NCBI RefSeq assembly: GCF_011067135.1
Contig: NZ_JAAMOW010000002.1
Span: 62,001 to 126,000, forward strand
From: Solimonas terrae
GTDB taxonomy: Bacteria > Pseudomonadota > Gammaproteobacteria > Nevskiales > Nevskiaceae
Reading direction: 5' to 3'
Length of the DNA: 64,000 nucleotides
A model generated the notes under the pieces. That model saw nothing but the letters and a program-made list of their open reading frames with translations, had not been told where the DNA came from and made no database searches. The translations under genes and the position numbers were made by a program. Shown here one piece after another: positions 34,858 through 43,837 of this stretch. How positions within the stretch are numbered: position 1 is the first letter of the stretch; every line of letters starts with the position of its first letter.

Positions 34858-37337
34858 GCCGGCACCGGCGCCGTGCGCCGCGCGATCGGTGCGTTGTAGC
34901 TGGCACTCAGCGGCGCAGCGCGGTGTGCGCACTCGATCCGCTCGGCGCTGACGTCGCCGTACAGCGTGTTGCGCTGTCGCGAGGGCCGGCCGATGGCCGC
35001 GGCCAGCTGCTGCATCTGCGCCGGCGCGAACTCCTGACCGTGCGCGGCACCGGCGGCGCGGCTGATCGACTCGTTCATCAAGGTCCCGCCGAGATCGTTG
35101 GCGCCGGACTGCAGGCAGCGCTGCGCCCAGTCGCCGCCGAGCTTGACCCACGAGACCTGGATGTTGCACAGCAGCGGATCGAGTACCAGTCGCGCGACCG
35201 CATGCATCAGCAGGGTTTCGCGCAGGCTCGGGCCGCGGCGTGCGCGGCCGCGCAGGTACATCGGTGCTTCCATGTGCACGAACGGCAGCGGCACGAACTC
35301 GGTCAGGCCGCCGCTGTCCTGCTGCAGGCGACGCAGGTGCAGGAGGTGACGTGCCCAGTGCACATAGCTCTCGATGTGGCCGAACATGATCGTCGAGGTC
35401 GTCGGCAGCCCGGCGCGATGCGCCTGCGCGATGACGTCCAGCCAGCCCTGCGTGTCGAGCTTGTCGGGCGCGAGTTCGCGGCGGATCGTGTCGTCGAGAA
35501 TTTCCGCGGCCGTGCCCGGCAGCGAACCGAGGCCGGCGTGCTTGAGCTCGGCGAGAAATTCGGCGACGGAAATGCCGAGCGTGTGCGCGCCGTGCGTCAC
35601 TTCGAGCGGCGAGAACGCATGCACGTGCATTTCGGGCACGGCGTCCTTGGCGGCGCGGCAGATGTCGAGATAGGTCTGGCCCGTGAACGACGGATGGATG
35701 CCGCCCTGCATGCAGACTTCGGTGCCGCCGCGTTGCCAGGTCTCCGTCACGCGTCGGCGGATTTCACCGAGATCGACCAGGTAGGGCTTGCCGCGCAGAT
35801 CCTCGTGTGCGCGGCCTTTCGAGAACGCGCAGAAGCCGCATTTGTACAGACAGACATTGGTGTAATTGATGTTGCGCACGACCGCGTAGCTGACGGTGTC
35901 GCCGACCGACTGCCGGCGCTGCCGGTCGGCGGCGGCGCAGACCGCGACGAAGTCGACGCCGCGCGCGGTGAACAGCTCGGCAATCCCGTTTTCGTCGAGT
36001 TCGATGCCGCTCGTTGCACGCGCGATGAGCGCGCCGATTTCCGATCGTCGTCGCGTCGTGCCCGGCAGATTGACGCTCTCCCCGCTCGGCGGGGAGAGGG
36101 AGTCGGCTCCGGAATGCACGACCAGCGGCACGTCGCGCAGATCGTCGGCGCTCGCGGCCACGGCCGAACCCGGCGACCAGTGGCCGACACGGGCGAGGCC
36201 GGCGCCGTCGGCGAGGCGCAGCACCGGGGTCTGCGTTTCTGCCGCCAGCCATTCATCGCGCGCCTGCACGTAGCGCGGATAGACCGTCAGGCGTTCGACC
36301 AGATCACAGTCGGCGCGCGCCGTGTCCGCCGCGAGCCGGTCCAGATGCGGCCACGGCGCTTCCGGATTGACATGATCGGGCGTCAGCGGCGAGACGCCGC
36401 CCCAGTCGTTGATGCCGGCCGCGATCAGCTCGGTAAGGTCGCCGCCATAGAGATTGGGCGGCGCCTGGATGCTCATGCCGGGCCCGAAGATCAGGCGTGC
36501 GACAGCGATCGTCCAGCACAGCTCGTCGCGCGACGGCTCGGGTGCATCGTGCATTCGAGTGCCGGGCTTGGCGCGGAAATTCTGGACGATGATTTCCTGG
36601 ATGTGACCATGCCGGTCCGCTAGTTCACGCAGCGCCAGCAGGGCATCGATGCGTTCGCGGCGTGTCTCGCCGATGCCGATCAGGATGCCGCTGGTCATCG
36701 GCACGCGCGCCTCGCCGGCCAGGCGCAGGGTTTCCAGCCGGTGCGCCGGCAGCTTGTCCGGCGAGCCGAAATGCGGGCCGCCGCGCTCGCAGAGGCGTTG
36801 CGACGCCGACTCCAGCATGATGCCCATCGATGGCGCGACACGGCGCAGCCGCGCGAGTTGCGCGGCGTCCATCAGGCCCGGGTTCAGATGCGGCAGCAGG
36901 CCGGTCTCGCGCAGCACGAGGCCGGCGACGTGTTCGAGATAGTCGAGCGTGGTGGAAAAGCCGAGTCGTGCCAGTGCTTCTCTTGCCCGTGCATAGCGCC
37001 GTTCCGGCTGATCGCCGAGCGTGAACAGCACCTCCTTGCAGCCCAGTGCCGCACCGTCACGCGCGATGCGCAGCACGTCCTCCGGTTCGAGGTAGGGCTT
37101 TTCGAGATGGCGCGGCACTTTCGCGAACGTGCAGTAATGGCAGACGTCGCGGCACAGCTGCGTGAGCGGCACGAAGACCTTGCGCGAGTAGCTGATGCGC
37201 GAGCCCCAGCCGCGTACGCGCAGTTCCGACGCCAGCGGTGCCAGCTCGCGCCAGTGGTGTTCGAGCAGCGCAGGGGCGTCGGCGTCGGACGGGCGCGCGA
37301 CGAGCCAGGATTGCAGCATGATGTCTGAGCGCTTCAT
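34854..37337 (-). CDS. fbiC: FO synthase FbiC (CofG-CofH fusion, two radical SAM domains)
   Basis: An 827-residue enzyme making the deazaflavin FO from tyrosine and 5-amino-6-ribitylamino-uracil. The N-terminal CofG half has radical SAM cysteines CRDVCHYC (62, 66, 69), plus GIGETRRERI and QNFRAKPGT; the C-terminal CofH half has CLYKCGFC (496, 500, 503), CMQGGIHP and HIESYVHWARHL. The fused arrangement is the actinobacterial-type FbiC; archaea use two proteins. The linker near residues 413-422 contains an in-frame palindrome (36076-36098). It overlaps cofE by 4 bp and follows the ligase gene by 114 bp. Confidence 0.96.
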   Translation of the reverse strand: MKRSDIMLQSWLVARPSDADAPALLEHHWRELAPLASELRVRGWGSRISYSRKVFVPLTQLCRDVCHYCTFAKVPRHLEKPYLEPEDVLRIARDGAALGCKEVLFTLGDQPERRYARAREALARLGFSTTLDYLEHVAGLVLRETGLLPHLNPGLMDAAQLARLRRVAPSMGIMLESASQRLCERGGPHFGSPDKLPAHRLETLRLAGEARVPMTSGILIGIGETRRERIDALLALRELADRHGHIQEIIVQNFRAKPGTRMHDAPEPSRDELCWTIAVARLIFGPGMSIQAPPNLYGGDLTELIAAGINDWGGVSPLTPDHVNPEAPWPHLDRLAADTARADCDLVERLTVYPRYVQARDEWLAAETQTPVLRLADGAGLARVGHWSPGSAVAASADDLRDVPLVVHSGADSLSPPSGESVNLPGTTRRRSEIGALIARATSGIELDENGIAELFTARGVDFVAVCAAADRQRRQSVGDTVSYAVVRNINYTNVCLYKCGFCAFSKGRAHEDLRGKPYLVDLGEIRRRVTETWQRGGTEVCMQGGIHPSFTGQTYLDICRAAKDAVPEMHVHAFSPLEVTHGAHTLGISVAEFLAELKHAGLGSLPGTAAEILDDTIRRELAPDKLDTQGWLDVIAQAHRAGLPTTSTIMFGHIESYVHWARHLLHLRRLQQDSGGLTEFVPLPFVHMEAPMYLRGRARRGPSLRETLLMHAVARLVLDPLLCNIQVSWVKLGGDWAQRCLQSGANDLGGTLMNESISRAAGAAHGQEFAPAQMQQLAAAIGRPSRQRNTLYGDVSAERIECAHRAAPLSASYNAPIARRTAPVPA
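36076..36098. repeat. Perfect 10-bp-arm palindrome inside the fbiC linker
   Basis: CTCTCCCCGC (36076-36085) and GCGGGGAGAG (36089-36098) around TCG. It codes in frame for about LSPPSGES between the CofG and CofH domains. It looks like a REP-type palindrome captured in coding sequence. Confidence 0.75.
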
Positions 37338-37451
37338 GGCCGGGCCGCGAAGCCGCTCGCCGTGTCATTCGCCAATGCTGCAGACAACAACGCGTTTTTC
37401 CTGTTCTGTGCCATCGGCGGAATGAGCGGTTCGCGTCTGCTTCCGGTCCGC

Positions 37452-39176
37452 TCAGTTGGCCGCGCCAGCCAGACGTTGCGCGGCGAGCTTGCGCAGCTCG
37501 CTGGACTTGATCTTGGCGCTGCCGGTCGTCGCCAGCTCCTCGTCGCGGAAGAACAGCACGCGACGCGGCACCTTGTAGCTGGCCAGTTTTTCCCTGGCGA
37601 ACTCGCGTATGCCGTTCTCGTCCAGCGAGGCGTGTTCGAACGGCACAATGCAGGCCACGACGATCTCGCCGAGGGTGTCGTGCGGCACGCCGACCGTCAG
37701 CGTGATCTTCACGCCGGGGTGCGCGCGGATGACATCGTCAATCTCGAGCGGCGAGACGTTGGCGCCGCCGGTCTTGATGATGTCGTTCAGCCGGCCCTCC
37801 CAGTAAAGCCGATTGTCCGCATCGACGTGGCCGCCGTCGCCGGTGCGAAAGAAGCCCTCGTCGTCGAGCGTTTCGTCGAGCGGCACGCCCAGATAACCGA
37901 GCATCAGGGTCGGACCCTTGACGGCGATCTCGCCGCGTTCGCCCATCGGCAGCACGACGCCGCTCAGCGGATCGACGATCTTGAAGATGTTGCCGGGCTG
38001 CGGCTCGCCGTGGCTCTTGTTGATCCGTTCGCGTGGCGTGCCGGACGGGAAGATCGACGAGATCGTGAACGTCTCGGTGTTGCCGTACGCCGCCATCGGT
38101 TCCTGCCAGTCGGTTTTCACGCTCGGATGCCGGCCGAGCGGCGTCGTCGGGTCGACGTAGTGCAGCGACGAAAGGTCGACGCTTGCGAAGTTCGGTGCTT
38201 CTTCGAGCTGCTTCCACTGGTGCGGCCAGGCCACCGCCAGCGTGACCTTTTCCTGCTCCATCAGGCGCAGCGCCTCGTCGGCGACGAACGTGCCCTGCAG
38301 CACCAGGCTGCCGCCGCTCGACAGCGCGCCGCCGAAGGCCTGCGCGAAGTTGCCGGACCAGAAGAAGCCGTTTGCCGACCAGCAGCGCACGCCTTGCGCG
38401 GCCCTGGTGTGGTCGCCGTCGGCCGGCAGCATTCCGTAGAAGCGCAACCAGCGCCACAGCTGCAGGCACACGCCGCGATGCGCGTTCATGATGCCCTTCG
38501 GCTTGCTGGTCGAACCGGACGAGAAGAACAGCAGGCCCGGATCGGCCGGCGTCACCGTCGCCGCCGTGGCGTCTATGGTCTCGTCGGCGACTTGCGCGCC
38601 GCGCGCGAGGAACTGCGACCAGCCTTCGACCGCGCCTTCGCCGTCACCGACACAGGCGAGGAACTTGAGGAACGGATATTTCGTGCTGCGCACGGCGCCG
38701 GCGGCGCCGATGCGGATCGCCGGTTCGAGTTCGAACAGAATCTGCACGAAGTCCTTCTTCAGCACGCGGCGCTCGAGCAGCAGCACCGATACGCCGGACG
38801 AGCGCAGCAGGTAGTCGAGTTCGGCCGGCGTCGAGAACGTGCTGATGCCGCTGGCGATGCCGCCGGCCATGGTCGCGCCGAAGCAGGCGCTCAGCCATTC
38901 CGGACGGTTGGTCATCATCACGCCGACGCGCTCGCCCTTGCCGACGCCGCAGGCATGCAGTGCCTTGGCCACGGCCGCGGCCTGCGCCCACAGCTCGGCG
39001 TAGCTCCAGCGCGTGGTGCCGGTCGCCTCGTGCATCACCAGCGCTTCGTTCGCCGCGTAGCGCGTGGTGACGTCGCGCAGATAGGCGGGCAGCGTCAGCG
39101 GGCCGAGGCCGGTTTCCTCGGCGAGCGGCAGACCGCGGATGACGGAGGGCGATGACGGGCTTGCAGCGCTGTTCAT
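37452..39176 (-). CDS. AMP-dependent synthetase/ligase (acyl-CoA ligase-like)
   Basis: A 574-residue adenylate-forming enzyme. AMP-binding motif LLFFSSGSTSKPKGIM, the AYGNTETF adenine region, FFRTGDGGHVDADNRLYWEGRLNDIIKTGGANVSPLEID and the C-terminal catalytic Lys in TTGSAKIKSSEL are intact. Likely activates a carboxylic acid to its CoA ester at the start of the pathway or for a later intermediate. It begins 6 bp after the MaoC stop, in the same unit as fbiC and cofE. Acid substrate unknown. Confidence 0.9.
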   Translation of the reverse strand: MNSAASPSSPSVIRGLPLAEETGLGPLTLPAYLRDVTTRYAANEALVMHEATGTTRWSYAELWAQAAAVAKALHACGVGKGERVGVMMTNRPEWLSACFGATMAGGIASGISTFSTPAELDYLLRSSGVSVLLLERRVLKKDFVQILFELEPAIRIGAAGAVRSTKYPFLKFLACVGDGEGAVEGWSQFLARGAQVADETIDATAATVTPADPGLLFFSSGSTSKPKGIMNAHRGVCLQLWRWLRFYGMLPADGDHTRAAQGVRCWSANGFFWSGNFAQAFGGALSSGGSLVLQGTFVADEALRLMEQEKVTLAVAWPHQWKQLEEAPNFASVDLSSLHYVDPTTPLGRHPSVKTDWQEPMAAYGNTETFTISSIFPSGTPRERINKSHGEPQPGNIFKIVDPLSGVVLPMGERGEIAVKGPTLMLGYLGVPLDETLDDEGFFRTGDGGHVDADNRLYWEGRLNDIIKTGGANVSPLEIDDVIRAHPGVKITLTVGVPHDTLGEIVVACIVPFEHASLDENGIREFAREKLASYKVPRRVLFFRDEELATTGSAKIKSSELRKLAAQRLAGAAN

Positions 39177-39182
39177 GGTGTT

Positions 39183-40382
39183 TCAGCCAACGGGTAGTTC
39201 GACATGTGCGACGGCATCGACCAGCGTGCCGCCGTCCTGATTCCTGAGCTTGACCTTGACGATCACCAGCGGCACGCCCCAGCTGCTCTCGGCCTGAGTC
39301 TCGATGACCTCGGCGTCGAAATAGGTTACATCGCCTTCGAAGGCGGGACCGCGGAAATCCGATTTGGCGTAACGCACGAAACCCTTGTTGCCGGCCCAGT
39401 AGGCAAGGTAGTCGACCACCCAGGCCTGCATCGTGGCGCCGTAGCCGTAGGCGCGCGCCATGCCGATCTCGCCGGCCTTCTCGTCGTCGACATGACCGCG
39501 CGACGGGCCGAGATACAGGCCGTCGCGCTTGCGCGGATCGATCCTGGCGCCTTCCTCGTCGAAGCCGAAGCCTTCGACCCAGCCCGGGTCCTGATTGATC
39601 CACGGGTCTTTCACGCCCGGCACACCGACCCACTCGAAGCTGCCCCAGGCGTTGAAGATGAAGGCGCGATATTCGGTGGAAAACGAGGCGATCGAGTGCG
39701 GGCCGATCACGCGCCGCGGCAGGCGGTCACCGACCTTGACCGAACCGAACACCGGCGAGACGCCCATGCGATTGGAAAGAATCCAGTCGTGGCGCAGCTG
39801 GTCGATTTCGGCGAGCTGCGCCGCCGTCCATTTCGGTTTCGGCGGCAGCTTTTCCGCGTACATCTTGCGCTTCTCGGCTTCGGCGGCGAGATAGCGGATC
39901 GTCGTCGAACGCGATTTCGCGACCGGCGTGCCGTGCTGATTGCGATGCAGGGTATCGCCGCGCTGGAACACGGTCGGGCCGGCGAACCTGGTGTCGGCGA
40001 CCTTGTAATCATGGAAGCGACGCTCCTGGAACAGCTGATCGCCCGGACGCACGCGATAACCGTAGTACCACCATTCCTCGCCGCCGAAGATCAGATGCGA
40101 GCCGGGAATCCTGCCGACGCAGGCCGGTTGGCAGCCGTGGCCGAAGTCCAGCGCCACCGCCATCGACTGCGGCGCCACCAGGCCGCCGAATTCCGAGGCG
40201 CGCGCGAACTGCTGATCCCAGTGGATCGGATTCGGGTAGTCCATCGCCATCACCCAGCGGCGGATGTCGCTCGCGGCGCAAGGCTCCCAGAGCTGTCCGC
40301 CGCCGACGAGCTGGCCGACACGGTGATCGACGTCGCTCAGATCGAGCCTGAGCTCGCTTTCCGCCGCGGCTGAACCGGCCAT
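39183..40382 (-). CDS. MaoC-family double-hotdog dehydratase (FAS1-like dehydratase domain)
   Basis: A 399-residue protein with two hotdog halves. The first half has VMAMDYPNPIHWDQQFA and FGHGCQ; the second has ATMQAWVVDYLAYWAGNKGFVRYAKSDFRGPAFEGDVTYFDAEV, typical of the MaoC/FAS1-like dehydratase group used as enoyl-CoA hydratases in steroid and other pathways. ATG 40382 has AGGAG upstream. It is the first gene of the unit MaoC-ligase-fbiC-cofE, with an operator 49 bp upstream. Confidence 0.85.
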   Translation of the reverse strand: MAGSAAAESELRLDLSDVDHRVGQLVGGGQLWEPCAASDIRRWVMAMDYPNPIHWDQQFARASEFGGLVAPQSMAVALDFGHGCQPACVGRIPGSHLIFGGEEWWYYGYRVRPGDQLFQERRFHDYKVADTRFAGPTVFQRGDTLHRNQHGTPVAKSRSTTIRYLAAEAEKRKMYAEKLPPKPKWTAAQLAEIDQLRHDWILSNRMGVSPVFGSVKVGDRLPRRVIGPHSIASFSTEYRAFIFNAWGSFEWVGVPGVKDPWINQDPGWVEGFGFDEEGARIDPRKRDGLYLGPSRGHVDDEKAGEIGMARAYGYGATMQAWVVDYLAYWAGNKGFVRYAKSDFRGPAFEGDVTYFDAEVIETQAESSWGVPLVIVKVKLRNQDGGTLVDAVAHVELPVG

Positions 40383-40430
40383 GGATGTCTCCTTGTCTTG
40401 TTATGTGAGCGAGTGCTTTCGCCCATATTA

Positions 40431-40446
40431 TGAACAACAGTGTTGA
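40431..40446. promoter_or_regulatory. Near-perfect TCAACA-N4-TGTTGA operator before MaoC-ligase-fbiC-cofE
   Basis: TGAACA-ACAG-TGTTGA, 11 of 12 half-site bases. It is 49 bp upstream of the MaoC start, with a TAATAT that could be a -10 just downstream on the minus strand, so binding would block the promoter. Confidence 0.65.
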
Positions 40447-40452
40447 TACAGG

Positions 40453-41154
40453 CTATCGCCGCCGCCGGCCGGCTTCATCGGCACCGCGGAACGGCACTGG
40501 TGCGCCGGCCAGCGCGGCACGCAGGGCATCGTCGAGGTCGCTGCCTCGGCGGCGCAGCTCGTCGAGATCGTCCGGTTCGTCGAGATCGAGCGACAGGGCA
40601 TCGCTTTCCAGTACACGCGTCCGCAGCTCCCTGCGTCGCGCGGCGGCGAGATGGCGGTGCAGGCTGTCCGGCCCGAACAGCGGCGTGATGGCCGACGGTG
40701 GCGAGCACAGCAGCGCATTGGTGCCGATGCGATGACGATCCGGAACGACGACGACGTCGGCGTCGACGGCTGCCGCGCAAAGCGTCTCGATGGCGGCCGG
40801 GGTCACCAGCGGCAGATCGCCGGCGATCATCAGCAGCGCTTGCGGCTGCCCCGCCTGCAGTTGCGCGATCACCGCCGAGAACGCGGCGGCGGTTCCGGTT
40901 TCAGCGCTCTGCAATATCGGCCGCGCGCCGAGGCTTTGCGCGAATCCGGCGATTTCCGTGCTGGCGGTCGCCACCGCGACCTCCGCGACTGCGTCGGTGG
41001 CCTGCAGTGCGCGGATCACGCGTGTCGCCAGTTCGAACAGCAACCAGCGGCGTTGCGCGGCGTCGAGCTGATCCGCGAGCCGCGTCTTGGCATGCTGCGG
41101 CGACTTCAGGGGGACGACCGCCCATAGCCGATCAGGACGCGGCGCGTCGGGCAT
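40453..41154 (-). CDS. cofC: 2-phospho-L-lactate guanylyltransferase CofC/FbiD
   Basis: A 233-residue nucleotidyltransferase that activates 2-phospholactate (or PEP / 3-phosphoglycerate in other lineages) with GTP for CofD. N terminus LWAVVPLKSPQHAKTRLADQLD is the CofC signature; LLMIAGDLPLVTPAAIETL holds the metal-binding Asp, and VVVVPDRHRIGTNALLCSPP the nucleotide region. Which acid it uses, and so which F420 variant is made, cannot be told. It overlaps the esterase gene by 23 bp and ends the SDR-LLM-fno-esterase-cofC unit. Confidence 0.93.
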   Translation of the reverse strand: MPDAPRPDRLWAVVPLKSPQHAKTRLADQLDAAQRRWLLFELATRVIRALQATDAVAEVAVATASTEIAGFAQSLGARPILQSAETGTAAAFSAVIAQLQAGQPQALLMIAGDLPLVTPAAIETLCAAAVDADVVVVPDRHRIGTNALLCSPPSAITPLFGPDSLHRHLAAARRRELRTRVLESDALSLDLDEPDDLDELRRRGSDLDDALRAALAGAPVPFRGADEAGRRRR

Positions 41155-42130
41155 CGCCGGGTGTCGTGGACGGCTGCGCCGCGAAATATTGCCGCAGCGC
41201 CTGTTTGAACCAGCCGACGAAGAACGCGTTCGCCGCGCGGCTGATCGCGGCCTTCGGCGCGATCACATCGAAGCCGTGGTAGGCGCGCGGGTACAGCTCG
41301 AACGCCACGGGTACGCCCGCAGCCTTGAGCCGCTCGACATAGGCGATCGTTTCGTCGCGGAACGGCTCGAGATCGCCGACGAAGGTGCAGGTCGGTGGCA
41401 GGCCGTGCAGATCGTCGGCGCGCGCCGGTGCCGCGTACGGCGGCACGTCGCCGCCGTGCAGGGCGCCGAGATAGAGCCGCCAGGCCACGTCGTTGGCGGC
41501 CGTGTTCCACACCGGTGCGTCGTTGGCGCGCGCCGACTCGGTGATCGCGCGATCGTCGATCATCGGATAGATCGGCAGCTGGAAGGCGATCTGCACGTCG
41601 CCGCGGTCGCGCGCGTACAGGCTCAGGGCCGCGGTCAGTCCGCCGCCGGCGCTCATGCCGGCCACCGCGATCTGGTCGTCACGAACCCCGAGTTCGGCGG
41701 CATGCGCTTTCAGCCACAGCAGCGCGTCGTGGCAGTCGTGCAATGCCGCCGGATACGGTGCCTCGACGCTGAGCCGGTAGTCGGGCGCGACGATCACGCA
41801 ATCGCCCGCCGCGATCAACTGCCGGTAGGTCGTCACATCCTGCTCCGGCACGCCCATCGCATAACCGCCGCCGTGCAGCCAGAGCACCGCCGGCCGGCCG
41901 GCGCGGGCCTCGCGCGCTCGATAGACGACGAGACGTTGCTCACCACCGTCGCGACGCGGAATCCGGACCTCGGTCGTCCACAGGTCCTTCGGCCTGCGCC
42001 CGGCGAGCAGGCGCTGGTTGAGCCAGTTCAGGCGCCTGAATTTGGCGGGTGTCGGCGCGCCGAGCAGCAGGCCGATGAGGCGCGCCGGCCAGCGCAGTTC
42101 GGGGTCGATCATGTCGGAACGGATATTCAT
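41132..42130 (-). CDS. Alpha/beta hydrolase, HSL (hormone-sensitive lipase) family esterase
   Basis: A 332-residue cytosolic esterase. Oxyanion motif LWLHGGGYAMG, nucleophile GMSAGGG, Asp in CTFVGDLEPFRDE and His in YPRAYHGFDV complete the HSL triad. It sits between fno and cofC and overlaps cofC, so it is certainly co-transcribed with F420 genes. It may open an ester or lactone of the substrate. Confidence 0.88.
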   Translation of the reverse strand: MNIRSDMIDPELRWPARLIGLLLGAPTPAKFRRLNWLNQRLLAGRRPKDLWTTEVRIPRRDGGEQRLVVYRAREARAGRPAVLWLHGGGYAMGVPEQDVTTYRQLIAAGDCVIVAPDYRLSVEAPYPAALHDCHDALLWLKAHAAELGVRDDQIAVAGMSAGGGLTAALSLYARDRGDVQIAFQLPIYPMIDDRAITESARANDAPVWNTAANDVAWRLYLGALHGGDVPPYAAPARADDLHGLPPTCTFVGDLEPFRDETIAYVERLKAAGVPVAFELYPRAYHGFDVIAPKAAISRAANAFFVGWFKQALRQYFAAQPSTTPGDARRAAS

Positions 42131-42153
42131 GGCGTGACGCAGCGTACGTGGTT

Positions 42154-42798
42154 TCAGGCGCCCGTGATGCGGATGCCGACGCTGCGCCCTTTCTGCTGGC
42201 GATTCAGGTGCAACAGCAGCGGCGTCAGCGATTCGATCGCGATCGCATTGCGCAGGGCGCCGACATCGAAGCAGCGCACGCCGAGATCGCGAATCAGCGA
42301 CATGGCCTTTTCGAGGGCCACCTTGTCGTCGGAGCAGGCGAGCACGTCGCAGTCGATCTCGTGCGAGAGATCGCGCAGGTGCACGGCGCTGACGTGATGC
42401 ATGGCGGCGACGACCGGCGTTGCCTCGCCGAGAATGGCTTGCGCCTCCAGCGCCGCGGCCTGCCCGGCAGGCAGGTTCACGGTGCTGATCTTCGGGGGCT
42501 GCAGCGGCACGGTGATGTCGATCAGCACGCGCCCGGCGAGCGCCGGCTGCAGTTCCTGCAGCGTCGCCGCGTGCGCCGCATACGGCACGCTGAGCACGGC
42601 GATTTCGCTGGCCGCGACCGCCCGCTCGTTGCTGCCGCCGCGAATGTCGCGACCGACTGCCTTGCCGAGCTCGGCCGCCGCGGCTTCAGCCTTGGCACTG
42701 TCGCGCGAGCCGACGAAAACCTCGTGGCCGGCGTGCGCCCAGCGCAGCGCCATGCCGCCGCCTTCCTTGCCGGTGCCGCCGATGACTGCAATGCGCAT
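42154..42798 (-). CDS. fno: F420-dependent NADP oxidoreductase (Fno/NpdG)
   Basis: A 214-residue Rossmann protein. [33 protein letters not shown] is the NADP-binding start of Fno/NpdG, with the basic Ser-Arg pair for the 2'-phosphate; [13 protein letters not shown] and DITVPLQPP follow. The enzyme passes hydride between NADPH and F420, recycling F420H2 for reductases. GAGGAG precedes ATG 42798. It is directly downstream of the LLM oxidoreductase, the same pairing as NpdG/NpdI-type systems in actinobacterial picrate degradation. Confidence 0.92.
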   Translation of the reverse strand: MRIAVIGGTGKEGGGMALRWAHAGHEVFVGSRDSAKAEAAAAELGKAVGRDIRGGSNERAVAASEIAVLSVPYAAHAATLQELQPALAGRVLIDITVPLQPPKISTVNLPAGQAAALEAQAILGEATPVVAAMHHVSAVHLRDLSHEIDCDVLACSDDKVALEKAMSLIRDLGVRCFDVGALRNAIAIESLTPLLLHLNRQQKGRSVGIRITGA

Positions 42799-42902
42799 CA
42801 AGAACTCCTCAATCGAAATACCGGAAACAGGTTCTGCAGGCCGTCATTGCGTTCTCGCGACGACGAACGTGCAGTGCAGGCCGTGCGTCCGCGAACAGCG
42901 GT

Positions 42903-43814
42903 TCAGCCTGGCAGCTTCGCCAGCACGTCGGCTGCGAAGCGCCGTGCGTTGTCGCACCACTCGGCGCGGGTCGCGCCCTTCACGTTGACGGCGCAGCCGC
43001 TGACCCCCATCGCCGCGAACTGGCCGATCTTGTCGATCAGTTCGGCGGGCGACAGCTCGCCGCCGGAGTTGATGCTGGCGAGCTGGATGAGCGGCGTCGT
43101 CGTGCGGCCGATTTTCTCGCAATGCTCGCGCAGATAGGTGAGGCCGCTGGCGAGATCTTCCTCGTCGGCCATCGCCGTGGTGCGCGCGGTGCTCGACAGC
43201 TGCGCCGGCGTGAAGAACGGATTCCAGCCGTCGGCGAGCTCGGCGGCGCGGCGGATCGCGCGTTTCGAATTGCCGCCGACCAGCAACGGCGGGTGCGGCG
43301 TCTGTACCGGGCCGGGTTTGATGCGATTGCCGAGCGCTTCGTAGCCTTCGCCCTTGTGGGTGAATTCCTCGCCGGACAATGCCTTCTTCAGCGCGATCAG
43401 GTAGTCGTCCATGATCTCGTTGCGGCGCTCGAAATCGACGCCGAGCGCCTTGTATTCGCCCTTGAGATAACCGGCACCGAGGCCGAGCGTGACGCGGCCC
43501 TTCGAATACAGGTCCAGCGTCGCCACCATGCGCGCGGTGATGAACGGGTTGCGGTACGGCAGCACGAGGATGCCGGTCTGCAGGCGAAACGTCGTCGTCG
43601 CGGCGGCGACGAACGACAGCATCACGAACGGGTCCTGTGCGTAGTGCCCGCCGCCATCGAGCCAGCGGCCGGTCGGGCAGGGATGGTCGGTGACGTTGCC
43701 ACCGGCAAAGCCGAGCTGCTCGGCGAGCTGAGCGACTTCGACGACGGCCTCCGGCGTCAGGAATTCCTCTGGATGTTCGATGTGGTCGAACGGCAGCGTG
43801 ACATTGATCTTCAT
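42903..43814 (-). CDS. LLM-class F420-dependent oxidoreductase
   Basis: A 303-residue luciferase-like TIM-barrel enzyme. MKINVTLPFDHIEHPEEFLTPEAVVEVAQLAEQLGFAGGNVTDHP, then TGILVLPYRNPFITARMVATLDLYSKGRVTLGLGAGYLKGEY and LLVGGNSKRAIRRAAELADGW match the F420-using branch (Rv2161c-like) rather than FMN luciferases. It would use F420H2 to reduce a substrate double bond, ketone or ring, or oxidise an alcohol. With fno and cofC in the same transcript, it is the most likely F420 consumer here. Confidence 0.9.
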   Translation of the reverse strand: MKINVTLPFDHIEHPEEFLTPEAVVEVAQLAEQLGFAGGNVTDHPCPTGRWLDGGGHYAQDPFVMLSFVAAATTTFRLQTGILVLPYRNPFITARMVATLDLYSKGRVTLGLGAGYLKGEYKALGVDFERRNEIMDDYLIALKKALSGEEFTHKGEGYEALGNRIKPGPVQTPHPPLLVGGNSKRAIRRAAELADGWNPFFTPAQLSSTARTTAMADEEDLASGLTYLREHCEKIGRTTTPLIQLASINSGGELSPAELIDKIGQFAAMGVSGCAVNVKGATRAEWCDNARRFAADVLAKLPG

Positions 43815-43837
43815 CTTGATCTCGTGATCGAAAACTT

